From Aspidapion aeneum (lineage: Eukaryota > Arthropoda > Insecta > Coleoptera > Brentidae), in contig OY755047.1 in NCBI GenBank assembly GCA_963576565.1, positions 3,027,501 to 3,091,500 on the forward strand: DNA of 64,000 bases, given 5' to 3'. Position 1 is the stretch's first letter; each line of letters begins with the position of its first letter. The notes under the pieces are model-generated. The model was not told the origin of the DNA. It was given only the letters and a program-made list of their open reading frames with translations, and ran no database searches. Below, piece after piece: positions 1 to 10,384 of the stretch. A program made the translations under genes and the position numbers.

Positions 1-124
1 AAAGATCAATGAGTCAAAAAAATACTCTGCCAATCTATGGGCACCTAAGCTCACACTGGATACTATAGTTATAGTGTATCTACGTGAAAGCTAATATAAC
101 TAAAAACTGAAGTATATTTTATTG

Positions 125-330
125 AACTCCAGACTCAATTACCTTTCGTTTGATACCACACAAGCCATGTTTTGACTTAAACTCTAATTTTTCAAATCTA
201 CCCCCACCCTTTTTTTAAAAACTAAAATGTATTTTGTTTAACTCCAGACTCAATTACCTTTCGTTTGATATCACACACGCTATATTTTTACATAAACTCT
301 AATTTTTGAAATCTACCCCCACCCTTTTAA
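125..330. repeat. Tandem duplication, about 115-bp unit, two copies
   Basis: Two head-to-tail copies begin at 125 and 240, each starting AACTCCAGACTCAATTACC and running into a CTACCCCCACCC block. The copies differ at scattered positions, so the duplication is old. The downstream text at 395-450 resembles the 3' region of arthropod retroelements, which often ends in a CAGA-type microsatellite; that link is inference. Bases 1-125 show nothing else I recognise, except that 1-22 repeats a stretch of the RTE-like fragment near 20751. Confidence 0.75.
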
Positions 331-454
331 TTGGCTTGTGTTCGGTGGATTTTCTTCATTTTTAAATGGGACTATCTCGACCCAAAACCCAGCCTGGGTA
401 CCAAATTTCATTAAAATCGAGCAAGCCGTTTTTGAGTTATGCGCGTTGGTCGTT

Positions 455-528
455 ACAGACAGACATACAGACACACAGACAGACAGACAGACAGACAGAC
501 ATATAGACAGACAGACAGACAGACAGAC
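455..528. repeat. (CAGA)n microsatellite
   Basis: An imperfect CAGA tetranucleotide run with CATA interruptions follows a GTTGGTCGTTACAGAC context. Both strands are open across it, giving Cys/Val/Ser/Leu or Thr/Asp/Arg/Gln repeats that are translation artefacts, not genes. Confidence 0.9.
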
Positions 529-630
529 GGCGCAACAAAAAAGTTTCAAAATCATCTGAAACGCAAAGATATATAAAAATTTTTGAAATCGGAGCAACTT
601 TTTTTTTCTCGAAAAAATTAGGATCACCAT

Positions 631-666
631 AGCTCACACTACTATAGTATAGTAGTAGTGTGAGCT
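631..666. repeat. Short perfect-arm palindrome
   Basis: Arms AGCTCACACTACTA (631-644) and TAGTAGTGTGAGCT (653-666) are exact reverse complements around an 8-base spacer. A related AGCTCACACT occurs at 49. It may mark a transposon end. From about 670 to 1200 I see no gene, only AT-rich DNA. Confidence 0.7.
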
Positions 667-1201
667 AAAAAGTAGAAACTTGTTTCAATATAACTACTTT
701 AGTTACAGGTCAATGGTTGAACGAGGAGGTCTTTAATTCAAAAAGGCTCAAATTATACGGCTGAACTCAAAAATAAAGAAACTAAACACAAACGATGTGT
801 GTTTGGGCAAGATTTTCGGTGCGAGATATCATAAAAAATCCGCGAGGTTTGTTTTTATTTTTGTTTCTTTTCGTATTTTCTCATTTTTTTGGCGCCTTAT
901 AAAAATGAACTTAATACCTTCAAAGACTAAACGAAAAAAAAACGTTTAAAGTAACCCGATATTTTCACAACCTGTCAAGCAGCGGAGGTCTGACCGGGCA
1001 GTCATTCAAAAAATCGCCAAGCAAAATTTTTTTATTGTTTTTTTTTACGATTTATTGAGATTCATATTTCTTGCGGTACTAGTCTGTGTTAGAGCCTTGA
1101 CTTCTAAATATAAAGGTTTCGGCCTGCATTTTTGCCTTCCTAGCCCGCGTAGCAATGGCTAGAAAAAGTTATATTTTCGACGAAAAAGATTTTTTCTATA
1201 A

Positions 1202-1231
1202 GCGTGCGGAAAAGTCCACTTTTCCGCACGC
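1202..1231. repeat. CG-rich perfect hairpin
   Basis: Arms GCGTGCGGAAAAGT and ACTTTTCCGCACGC are perfect reverse complements separated by CC. The core GTGCGGAAAAG recurs just downstream and inside the larger hairpin at 1757-1874. The motif is much richer in CpG than its surroundings. Confidence 0.8.
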
Positions 1232-1756
1232 ATTTTAGTGCGGAAAAGTAAATTTGTTACGATTTTGAGGTGTTCTATAACATTTAGACCGTTCAAAATA
1301 CATTTGTATCTTTCCCAGCACACGAAATATCCTAAAAATATTCAAATTGACTGAAATTCTGCTATATTTTCAATATTTTCGATATAATAAAGTTTTCAGT
1401 AAAATAGGTTCAAATTATAAGTTTTAAACCACCCCGGTATAAATATCGTCATTGTCAATGTCAAACAACAATGAACACTAGTGGTTTTAGATTTGGCATC
1501 TTAAATCACCATAGCAACAAAGTACAAACAAACTGTCAAAACAAAGCCAATTTTGCAGAGACAAGCGTCTTTTGAATTTTTCAAACAAAAAAATCAGATT
1601 TTCAATGGATTCTTCGGACGAAGATCTACCCCAGTCAGTTCTAGAAGCCGCTAGAATGTGAATAATAATAATTGATTTCATTAAAACGTTTTGAATATAA
1701 ATAATTTTCTGATTAATTTTTAGTTTTTTCCTCACGCTTATAGAAAAAATAGTGTA

Positions 1757-1874
1757 CCTAACTCATGCGTAAAGTGTCTTTTCCGCACTTGATTGCTGGC
1801 CAAACTCCGCTATCGCGTCGTTTGGCCATCTGCAATCGCGTGCGGAAAAGAGGCACTTTCCGCACTAGTTAGGT
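1757..1874. repeat. Imperfect 118-bp hairpin carrying the GTGCGGAAAAG motif
   Basis: Outer ends ACCTAACT and AGTTAGGT are complementary. Inside, TCTTTTCCGCAC pairs with GTGCGGAAAAGA, and TGGCCAAAC pairs with GTTTGGCCA around a short loop. The segment sits between pieces that resemble the repeat at 4308-4745 (GCCTATCCTAGCAATATCG at about 1914), so it may be a hairpin terminus or insert in that repeat family. Confidence 0.6.
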
Positions 1875-2376
1875 AAACTACTATTTTTGAGGTAACACCA
1901 AAAATGTATTTGGCCTATCCTAGCAATATCGTAATTTTTAGTTTAAGCAAACTCCATCCTACTTTTATTTTTATAAAAAGTTGACTTTGTCCCATTTTGC
2001 CCCGCATACGGGGTAAAATGGGGTACCTATATGTGGCAAAGCGGGCGGGGTGGTTGTATAATTTAGAATCAATATTTTTGTATGAAAAATTTTGTTTATT
2101 CTAACCAAGATTAAAATACTTAAAAAATAAAAAAAGTTGTAGTATCCCATTTTGAATTCCATTCCCCTATAAATTTTTATTGGTTCAGGGATGATTTTTA
2201 AAGATCAAATCACTTTTCCGAAATATAAGGAAGGTAATAACAGCAATAAAATAAAATGGATCGGTAAAAAAATAGACGTAATAAAAATCATATCGGTAAA
2301 AAAAAAAGAGGTAAAATATCCATAACCATCAAAACCACCCATGAGGTTAACAATCCCGTTAAACCGTAAAAGACAC
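1875..2376. other. AT-rich stretch, no gene recognised
   Basis: This stretch contains a short reverse-oriented piece of the 4308-4745 repeat family (about 1900-1945) and otherwise low-complexity AT-rich sequence. The small open frames here have no recognisable content. Confidence 0.5.
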
Positions 2377-2579
2377 CAGAGACGGCTGGTGACGTTATAA
2401 ATTGGGGGGGGGGGGGGGGGCAGAAATTTTAATTCCATGACAAATGAGATAAAAAAACTTACCGAAACAATTTTATTTTAGTATTTTTCAAACACGCAGT
2501 TACTTCATGTAGTTTTTAGTTTATTTGTTTATAGATAAAGTCCATTCGCCTCTCTTTTTTATGGCCCCGTAGAGCAACC

Positions 2580-3491
2580 TCAAAAATCCCACAGAATTTT
2601 AAACAGTCTATTTATTAACCTACTAAGTATATATCTAATTTTTGTCACATTTTCATTATGTTCGATAATGTTTTGCCTATAGGCACTATTCAATTGGCAC
2701 CTAATATCAGTCTTGCGTAGCATAGAAAATTTTATGTGGTTATTTAAGTGAATACCACTTACTCTGTGTCTTTTAGACTTTTGACTAAAATGCTTGATAA
2801 CACACATTCCCTTTGCACGCAGGATCACTTATTCAGCTTCTAGAAGTCGTTTGAGCTAGTAAACTAAGTAAATCACATAAAACAAAATAATGCTATAAAC
2901 ACAACACAATTGTGACCAAACAAAGCGGGGAGAATTGTTGAGTGAACCCTAAGTTTAAATGTGACTTTTCTAGTAAATTAAGTTAAAACAAAATTGCTAA
3001 TTAGTCTTACTGACTAGATTGTAATACAATAAACACAGTGTGTTTAACAAATTAAAAAAAAATGCAGGATCACTTCGTAGATTGTTCATAACAAGATAAA
3101 TAAAGCAATTCTTTTTTCAGAACCACACAACCAGTGTTCAGCATCGTATAATTTTTTATTAAATTTTCTATTATAAGTTTTTATAAAACAACCCTCGGCA
3201 TTACTTACACTAAAATTAGTTAATTTTTAGGTCCGGTCTATGTGGCCCTAAAGATTTTATTTGTAATCGAAGTTCATATGTCAACGTATTTAAATTTGCA
3301 CAGTTAATTACGTAATCGACGGTATTTATATAAACGATAACGAAAACAAACAATGACATACGACCGGCAAGGCTTTTTACTACCGACAAACAGCAAATCA
3401 AAACAAATTCATACGTCTTTATTAAGGATAGAACCGGCAACACGAGAAAGGGCAACGAACGTTTCCGCACGATGAATTTGGCCGACGTCAA
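2580..3491 (-). pseudogene. ZMYM1/hAT-like transposase N-terminal fragment, disrupted
   Basis: The 5' part (down to about 3216) encodes a peptide with LNTLTYELRLQIKSLGPHRP, shared with the copies at 30389 and 32092. The 3' part (2580-2828) encodes HLNNHIKFSMLRKTDIRCQL and then NENVTKIRYILSRLINRL, which matches the family pattern after the TTF zinc finger (HL-N-x-I, QL-x-x-A-Y-R, NR-x-x-L-x-x-LI). A one-base shift near 2576 follows; in the other frame the text continues FEVALRGH, the usual next block of this family. The Jockey insertion splits the reading frame. It cannot make a working protein. Confidence 0.7.
2831..3063 (+). mobile_element. Jockey-clade 3' end, 5'-truncated insertion
   Basis: The insert matches the reverse complement of the 3' part of the Jockey element at 10385-11455: stop-proximal text, then a 3' UTR ending AATACAATAAACACAGTGTG and a run of A. 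It is flanked by a 12-bp duplication GCAGGATCACTT (2819-2830 and 3064-3075). The sister hAT copy near 32330 holds a single, uninterrupted version of that target. This is target-primed insertion of a heavily 5'-truncated copy, and it is younger than the host hAT element. Confidence 0.9.
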
Positions 3492-3792
3492 CTAAAACAA
3501 ACAATCCTCTCGCCCCCTCGCGAGAACAGCCACCCATATACCGCTGAAAAGCGGGTGAAATTGAAACCTTGCCCCGGTGGCGCTGCCGGCTTGTAATTAT
3601 TTACGCTGAAAAAGTTCACTCAATTAATCGCTTGTTGTTAACCACAGATAATAAAAAGAACTAGACAATCATGTCGTAAGGGAAGATTAAATTTTTTTTA
3701 AAAATAAATCAATTAAAAATACTGTTTGTTGTCTAGTTTTGGGAGGGTACTGCCCCGTTGCCCTCCCTGTAGCAGCCACCACTGAAAGACAC

Positions 3793-4307
3793 CTCGTTTT
3801 ACACCCCATTTTATGATCGAAAATGGTCAACGCCCTTTTGTCAAGCAGATGATTTCAAAACAAATTCACCACGGCCGCCTAATAATAAAGAAATTCAAAA
3901 GTGACTTTTTGAAGTGTTGTAAAATCTTCAAAATTTTCAAAAGCCGTAACTAAAAAATCAATGAAATCTCGACGTTTTTACAACCCTTATTAAAGGTGTT
4001 ATTTGGCCTCCGTTAAACCCCCGTAAAAGTGATGGGTGGTGGTAGAAAATAGAGGTATTTTTCGCCTTTTATGGCACCCAATATACCTTTTATGAAACGA
4101 TTAGACACAGAACTTCTTAAACTTTATTATTTGACTTTCAGTTTTTTTAAGTCCCTGTTGGATATCTTTTTTTTTGAATTGTTAGGGTAGCTTACAGATT
4201 CAACCAACTAAACAAACATGTTCTTTCTTGTTTTTCTTTAGTGGGTAGGTACATTTTATATTTTTTTAGAAGCAGCTACTCGAAAATAATGAATCTAAAT
4301 AAATACC
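3793..4307. other. AT-rich stretch, no gene recognised
   Basis: I see no coding potential, terminal repeats or clear family matches beyond scattered A/T runs. Confidence 0.5.
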
Positions 4308-4745
4308 TTTCTAGCTAGCCTATTATCACATTTCAAGTGAGGCTATAATAATATATTAACTTTGAAAACAGTTTTTTGTAAATATCTCAGAAACTAAAGC
4401 TCCTACAAAGTTTTTATTTATAACACGAATTATTGAGCAAAATATAGTCTACTATATTTCGAAAACGGTGTATTGAGGCAATGCTCCATTAAAAAGTTAG
4501 CAATTTTTAAAGTCATTAGCGTTAATGGATTTTGACCAAAATCTAATTGGCTCGTAAGTGTGTTAAACACTATTTTACCTGAAAATTTTATGAAAATCCG
4601 TTCAGCGGTTTGGGAGCTCTCGTGTTACGGACAGAAATAATGTACAAAAACACATACACAGACAGACATCACGACGATATTGCTAGGATAGGTCAAAATA
4701 CATCCAAATAAGACATTTTTGCCTTCTCTAGCTATTGCTACGCTG
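4308..4745. repeat. Interspersed repeat, copy 1
   Basis: It is shared with 49413-49757. Common blocks include TTTCTAGCTAGC, CAGTTTTTTGTAAATAT, GAGCAAAATATA, CGTGTTAC and ACAGACAGACATCACGACG. This combination is common in 3' regions of arthropod retroelements, but no coding sequence is attached here, so the class is unassigned. A fragment also lies in reverse near 1900-1945. Confidence 0.75.
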
Positions 4746-4939
4746 ATCAGGATGTTTTCAAAACGTACTTATCGCACCGACTTTCTTTTTCGTTACTTAG
4801 CCTAAAGTGTTTCTTAATACGTCATATTATATATTATAATTATATTAAGAAACGCTTAAAGCTATTGAACCAAAAAAAAAGTCGGTGAGATGGACCCTTA
4901 GGACCCTAACCTATAAATACCTAAAAAGTACGCCCCTCA

Positions 4940-5370
4940 AAATCAAAGGGCCCAATACGTCAGGGCCCATATATGGGGCCCAGAAGCCTCGACATTATAG
5001 TCGCTTGGAACGTTTTTAAAACGTCGCTTGAATTGTTTTTGAAATGTCTCTTAAAATGTTTTGGAGACGTCCCTGGAACATTTTTTGTATTTCCTAGAAA
5101 CGCTGTGGAACCTTTCTGAACGTCACTTGAACGTTTTATTAAACGTCCAAATTTTGCAGAAGGCATAAAAAATTAAATTTGGCAAGCGTCCGAAAAACGT
5201 GGGACGTTCTAAAAACGTTAAAAAGAGCCACAAAAACGTTCCAGGGACCTCTATCAGACTCTGAGGAACCTAGACGACAGACGTACGTTTTTAAAACGTT
5301 CCTAGGTCCGAACTGGACGTTTTTCAAACGTATCTGTGTTACTAGGGAATTGTTCCTAAAGGGAATGAAG
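4940..5370. repeat. Segment dense in ACGTTT/AAACGT palindromes
   Basis: The motif AACGTTTT or its complement occurs roughly every 30-40 bases, including AACGTTTTTAAAACGT in both halves (about 5010 and 5286). The left edge holds the palindrome GGGCCCATATATGGGGCCC (4964-4982). The arrangement is partly mirror-like around 5170, suggesting a degraded inverted-repeat element. No terminal duplication could be defined. Confidence 0.5.
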
Positions 5371-5461
5371 GTAATGGATCGTTCATACTCGTCTTTTGTC
5401 TTTTGTTTTGGTTGAGTCGTATGTCTTGTCATAAGAAAGTTAAAACCACTATTTCTTATGG

Positions 5462-5808
5462 CATGGGCGCACCCAGGGGGGGCCCCGGGGCCTTGGCCCC
5501 CCCATGCCTTAGATTTTTTAATATATTTTCTACATATTTGATGATAAATCACAAAAAATAGCTTAAAATTTGACATCAGGAGGCTTCGCCCCCCCCCCCA
5601 ACACCAAGCAGCGGCGTAGTTGAGAAAAGACGTAATGACCTTTTTTTTTGTTTGTTTTTTTTTTGGTCGCAAGTTTTGAGGGCACCCTTTGTAGCTGTCG
5701 GCCTCCCCCACACATGATGACCTTTTTTTTTTTGGGCGCAGGATTTTTGAAAGGCGCCCTTTTTAGCTGTCGGCCCCCCCCCAAGACACATTCCTGGGTA
5801 CGCTACTG
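5462..5808. mobile_element. hAT miniature element (CGCACCCAGG family)
   Basis: Termini CATGGGCGCACCCAGG and the reverse complement of CAGTAGCGTACCCAGG, with CTTATGG repeated at both flanks (5455-5461 and 5809-5815). Inside are C/G runs, GACAGCTAAAAAGGGCGCC-type blocks and poly-T tracts shared with copies at 22757, 23262, 33003 and 41338. The overlapping open frames here are shadows of these GC-rich blocks. It has no transposase and needs an autonomous hAT elsewhere. Confidence 0.75.
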
Positions 5809-5815
5809 CTTATGG

Positions 5816-6717
5816 GAGTGTTAATACAATGCTTTTGCTTTTGTTTTTGATTAGTCTTTGTCTTAAGAGTTATCAACTTTTAATGCTAGGACAACGACTA
5901 AGACGAAACAGAGACAGACATCAGCTGTTGTTTGTTGTTTTTTTTACAGGGCGTCCGAAGAGCGCAAGCGCACGGCCGAAATTTTGAATTTACCGCCATT
6001 AATTTTTTTTTATTTTTTTTTCTTTTTGCCTTTTGTGTTATTTTGTGTCTGTGTTTTGTGTAGAAAATGACTTTTGAAGAGGGCCTTCTTATTGAAATTA
6101 AAATTTTCTTTCAGTGAGTTATGACTAAGACTAATCAAAAACAAAAGACGAGTATGAACAGCCGATTTTGTTTAAGACAGCTAAGACTAATCAAAGGACC
6201 AAGACTAATCAAAAACAAAAGACTAAGACGAGTATGCACAATACTTAAAATAAATAAACTGTATTTTACAGAAAATAAACAGTTTTATTAAGCTTCTTAA
6301 GGAGCTGGACAACAGAGGTGTTAGAACGGTAGATAATTTTAAAAAGATAACAAAAATGTCCTACCTTCTCAAAGAAAAGATTAACGAAAAATATTTACAC
6401 AGAGCTAAATGGGTAGATAGCCAACAACCCAACCAAATTCTAACTGTAAATTTAAATCTGTAGACTGAAAATAAGACCAGTGACAAAATCCCTAAGATTG
6501 AGGTGTTACTTGCGGCAGATCAGGCTCAGAGATAAGCGACACTTTCAAAATTCGAAAGAATAAAAGATTTTTCTGTCCATTCTGAAATTTCTGTAAATCA
6601 GTAAAATCTCTCTGGAATCAAATCACCTGGGTATTATGTTTTTACCATTTTTACTTATAGCGCCGGGACTTTGCACATAATTACAAATAGACAGAAGTTT
6701 TTCAAAATAAGTATAAC
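5816..6717. other. No gene recognised
   Basis: AT-rich DNA with repeated ACTAAGACTAATCAAAAACAA words near 6120-6235 (also, in complement, near 5390 and 5850). These words may belong to a degraded short repeat. No ORF or terminal repeat can be supported. Confidence 0.4.
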
Positions 6718-7438
6718 AAAGAAAAAACTCGACGTCTTCTTCACCAACGTCTTTATTGTTTCGGGTTTTATTTAGGATATGTTTTGAGTCTAAATAGACC
6801 CACCATCAGCTGAAACAAAATAAACAAAGAAGTGTAACTACATCCGAAGCAATTTTCAGTGACTATTAAGTAGATTAAGCTGAGATAATAAAATTATATT
6901 GAAGGGGATCAAATAATCACTTTTAGGTTCACTAATGTACCCCGAAAGTGACCATGCCACCTCCATCATTTTTTATATTTTATAAACCAATACCCCCAAC
7001 TGCATTACTCATAAAACACCCTTAAAATGTAATATACCTTTCAAAAACCTTCAAAAGACCCTCATACCCCCAGCAAACTAATGCGAGGGTTCAAACAGTT
7101 GCTAATACTAAAATCCAGCGAAACAGAGGTTTCCTGAACAGAGTGGAAAGTGGAGAATTTTGGGGTATTGGTTTAAAAAATATAAAAAATGATGGATGTG
7201 GAATGGTTACTTTCGGGGTACACTCGTGAACCTGAAAGTGATTATTTGATCCCCTTTAATATAATTTTATTATCTCAGTTTATTCTATTTAATAGGAACT
7301 GAAAATTGCTTCGGATCTAGTTACACTTATTTATTTACATTGTTTCAGCTGATGATGGGTCTCTTTAGACTCGAAACATGTCCTAAATAAAACCTGAAAC
7401 AATAAAGACTTTAGTGGAGATGTTGAGTTTTTTCTTTC
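6718..7438. mobile_element. Foldback (long inverted repeat) element
   Basis: Arms of about 285 bp (6718-7005 and 7150-7438) are reverse complements with scattered mismatches around a loop of about 145 bp. Diagnostic blocks present in both orientations include CAAATAATCACTTT, GTACCCCGAAAGT and CCTAAATAAAACC. No ORF lies inside. The layout is that of a non-autonomous snapback element; the superfamily is unknown because no clear target duplication was found. Confidence 0.75.
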
Positions 7439-7751
7439 TAATTTGCAAACTCCACTTTGAGAAATGGACTATTTCTTCAATTTCAAATAAGTATAAGCCA
7501 TATCAATGTCATTCCGGAATTTGCGTCTAGGTTATGTTATGGTATAGACCTTGGATATAAGTATATTTATTTATTAAAAATTAGCTACGGAAAATTAATA
7601 AGGTCCCTCATTACAAAGGGCCCAGTCAGTACCACCTGAATGTGTCTATCGGGGGTGCGGTTCTCAACATTTTGATTTTATCTGTGTGTTTATCATTTCA
7701 TTATTTGAAGCTTTTTTTTTTCTTAAATAAAAAAATGAATGAATGAACCTT

Positions 7752-7805
7752 TATTAAGCGGACTTCCTTTAGGTGGAAAAATTTGTTGGAACTAAGCTTT
7801 TGCCT
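7752..7805 (-). mobile_element. pogo/Tigger terminal fragment
   Basis: The text TTAAGCGGACTTCCTTTAGG and ATTTGTTGGAAC matches the subterminal region of the pogo-like copies at 16467 and 26582. No complete terminus remains. From here to 8530 no further feature is recognised. Confidence 0.5.
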
Positions 7806-8530
7806 ATTTCTTTTAAGAAAAGCTGATTTTTTTAATACGTTATACTTTTTCCTGTGTGAAAACTCTTGGAGGGGATTGCGAAGCTATTTCCAAAGGTTTT
7901 ATTATATCAAACATGAAAAAACGTGTTCTCAAGACAAAACATGTTAAAGTAAAAAATTACAGTAAATGATTCATAGGCGGCCAATTTTTATTTCTGTGGT
8001 TAAAAAAGTGTTTTATGTTAACTTCATTTTGGAAAAATCATGACTTACTACACTTTTCTCTACCACGTCGATACTCATTTCTGTTTTGTGCCTAATTCTT
8101 TCGCCGGATGGGCAAACCGCAGGGGGGCAAGAGTCCAAGGTACAGGGGGCTCAAAACGCCCTTTATAGGGGGTATATTTTGTAAAACAAGATAGATTTAT
8201 ATTCAGCAGATAAAAGGCCAGTAATTGGGAACAATGGACCCCGTGTTCCATTGTCGGTTTCGATTCAAACGGAGATTTTTTTTGATTTTTCTCCTGTTTG
8301 AAAAATGATGTTTAATGCAATCTATTGGCGAGAGGTGAGACCCTATGGCCATCTAATCGAGATTATTATTATTTGCCGAGAAGTGTGAAGGAATTTTAAT
8401 TGATTTTGATAGATTTATGATGTTCGAGAGGAATCAGTTAATTTCTGATCAAGGGGAGACGTTTATTTTAAATGATGGCGTCTAAATTTTTGTCCGTTTG
8501 ATTTTTATAAAAAAATTAATATCAACAAAC

Positions 8531-8707
8531 GTGAAAAAGGAGTTTTTGTTTCTCTCATATTTTTCCGTGGGTAGCTTGAAAGCTTAACCTCACAGGAGTC
8601 CAAGATTTAATGGACTCCTAATAAGTGTTGACAGTTAACTGTTTCGTCCTTATGGGACTCCTCAGAACACTGCTTGGTCAATGTGACACTCTTGCGAAGT
8701 TAATTAG
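8531..8707. repeat. 180-bp interspersed repeat X, copy 1
   Basis: Shared with 25921-26094, 33310-33462 (reverse) and 35474-35686. The core contains GGAGTTTTTGTTTCTCTCAT, AGCTTGAAAGCTTAACCTCA, TAATAAGTGTTGACAGTTAA and CTTGCGAAGTTAATTAGAC. It has no coding content. It directly abuts the THAP element at 8712, and the other copies do not, so the two are separate families. Confidence 0.75.
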
Positions 8708-8711
8708 ACAG

Positions 8712-9712
8712 ACACAGCGCAGTAAACTCGCGGACAGATACACGGCATTCAAGTGTTTATTTGTTTTTGGTCTGTATTTTTACTGTTTTTTATCTAAAAA
8801 AATGTCCTATGAGTGGTGTGTAGTGCCTTAGTGTTCGAATACTAGCAAAAAAACACTTGAAAAGCTATTTATTCATGTGTCTACAGCAGTAAAAGAACGG
8901 AAAAAGTGGCTAGAACTTGCTCGAAGAGACCCAAGGGCCTTATCTAATACATCTTCACTTTACGTTTGTGAAGATCACTTTGATGTGAGTATAACTAAAT
9001 TGTTTCTATTAATTTTTCTCCCATTGTCTATAATATATATAACTATTTCATAAATGACGATGAAATTTTTGAGGTTATGTTTATTACAAGGGGTGAACAA
9101 CTATAATAGCCAGAAAGGTGTACACATTTTTAGGCGGTGCTAGGCAGTTATTAGGCAGGACTAGGGAGTACCTCTAATGCTTAAAATAATAATGATTCGG
9201 TATTTCATTGAATATATTGTAAGTGGCATATTAAACAAGAAAGTAAAACATATAACCTAACCTCAAAATCTAAATGAGTAAAAGTAGGCGAAGAATATCG
9301 TAAAAAAACTTTCAGTTATATACAAAACAACTCACCGAATACTTACATCAACATTTTAACGTTTCTAAATTCCGCAGAACAAAAATCACTGTTGTTGGCA
9401 AAGAAGCCTGCCACCATAAAGGAATTCAGCATTGGCAAGTTGGAGCTATTGGCTTTGGACAATCCGTTTTTCATTGAAAATGTTTTTTATAGGCAAACCA
9501 CAAAATAAAATCTAATTTAGGACGATAATTCGCACTTTAAATCAAAGCAAACATTACCATCCATAAGTAAATAACACAGAAAATAGGTTCGTTCGAGGCG
9601 TTTACTGTTTTGTGACGTCACTCGCAGCTGATTGGTAGACCGCCTGTTTTGAATCACGTGACTAATTGTTTTAATTCAAAGAATTTATTTAATTAAAAGA
9701 ACTATGAATTTG
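8712..9712 (+). mobile_element. THAP-domain (P-like) element, copy 1
   Basis: It is homologous along its length, in opposite orientation, to 20868-21850. Inner ends CACAGCGCAGTAAAC (8714) and the reverse complement of TGACGTCACAAAACAGTAAAC (about 9599-9619) form an inverted pair. It encodes one THAP exon and then an intron-like stretch and a second conserved block (9378-9507), but no transposase core. THAP domains head P-superfamily transposases, so this is probably a deleted P-like element; that assignment is inference. Confidence 0.6.
8802..8984 (+). pseudogene. THAP zinc-finger exon with in-frame stop
   Basis: The 61-codon exon runs from ATG (MSYEWCVVP...) to a GTGAGT splice donor after codons for CEDHFD. 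THAP domains bind DNA through a C2CH zinc site. Here the second-cysteine region follows an in-frame TAG (8829-8831), but the distal Cys-x-x-His (CEDH) is intact. The copy at 21568-21750 has no stop but has Gln in place of that His. The two copies are thus broken at different places. Confidence 0.65.
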
Positions 9713-9740
9713 AGAAAAATTTAAACAAAAAAGTTTGTTT

Positions 9741-10190
9741 TTACCATTCCCAGGACCTAAAGAGATATCTAAAAATAAATATATATTTATTTTTTACTAC
9801 TGTCAAACACCCTATTATCCAGCTACTATATAGAAGCGAAAAAGTATTATTTACAACACCAGTACAAACAAGTTCGTTTATATAGGTTCGTTCAATAGGC
9901 ATTCGGTTCTGAACCCCTGAGGTACTGACTTTACACATTTCAAAAGCCCCTGGTTCAGTGGGGGTCCCATTTTTAAATTCGGGGATTAAAAACTTATTGT
10001 TTTCTCGATGGGTTTCGGACATTATTGAGTTATGAATGTATAATTTTATTACAGGTTCGGAGTTGTAAAATATTTTGGGGCTTATAGCTGGGGCGAAGAA
10101 TAGCGTTTGTGGATTAGCGAGACACCGCCGCAAAAAGTACAAAAATAACGCCTTTTGTGTGACTGATTTGAATAGCGAAGATCTCTGCAA
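9741..10190 (-). other. Unrecognised 149-codon open frame
   Basis: The frame has no motif I know, no clear splice context and unremarkable composition. The length is somewhat long for chance in AT-rich DNA, but nothing supports expression. It lies between the THAP element and the Jockey 3' end. Treat it as probably non-coding. Confidence 0.15.
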
Positions 10191-10384
10191 ATTTTATCGG
10201 TACCACACAGTAATGTTTAGAAATGACATTTAGAATTTTAGCTTGCAAAAGGTGGTGAAACAAAATTACGTTTTTGACCTTGATTGGGGGGGGGGGGGGG
10301 CGGCTCCTTCACCCATCTTGCATTTAGTGTGTACAAAAAGAGTTTTTCTAAATTACTTGGTTACTGTACGTTTTAGAAAAAAAG

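Larger units (their letters stand above)
2377..3784 (-). mobile_element. hAT element, ZMYM1-like, internally deleted copy 1
   Basis: The element is bounded by CAGAGACGGCTGG at 2377 and the reverse complement of CAGTGGTGGCTGC at 3784. It is flanked by a perfect 8-bp duplication AAAGACAC (2369-2376 and 3785-3792), the hallmark of the hAT superfamily. On the minus strand it carries the N-terminal part of a ZMYM1-like (TTF zinc finger) transposase, broken by frameshifts and by a Jockey 3' end inserted at 2831-3063. Coding similarity stops near 2557, where the protein motif LRGH is reached, and no catalytic hAT region follows. A 17-base G run lies at 2404-2420. Two sister copies lie at 29947 and 31647. 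Confidence 0.85.

Noticed and set aside
313..637. Cys/Val/Ser-rich or Asp/Arg/Gln-rich small proteins
   Set aside because: They are translations of the CAGA microsatellite on both strands.
5139..5791. 190-codon and overlapping frames near 5.1-5.8 kb
   Set aside because: The frames cross the ACGTTT cluster and a hAT miniature, contain homopolymer-coded stretches and match the non-coding blocks of sister miniatures.
9741..10190. 149-codon frame as a host gene
   Set aside because: No motif, no splice or promoter support and no second copy; kept only as a low-confidence note.
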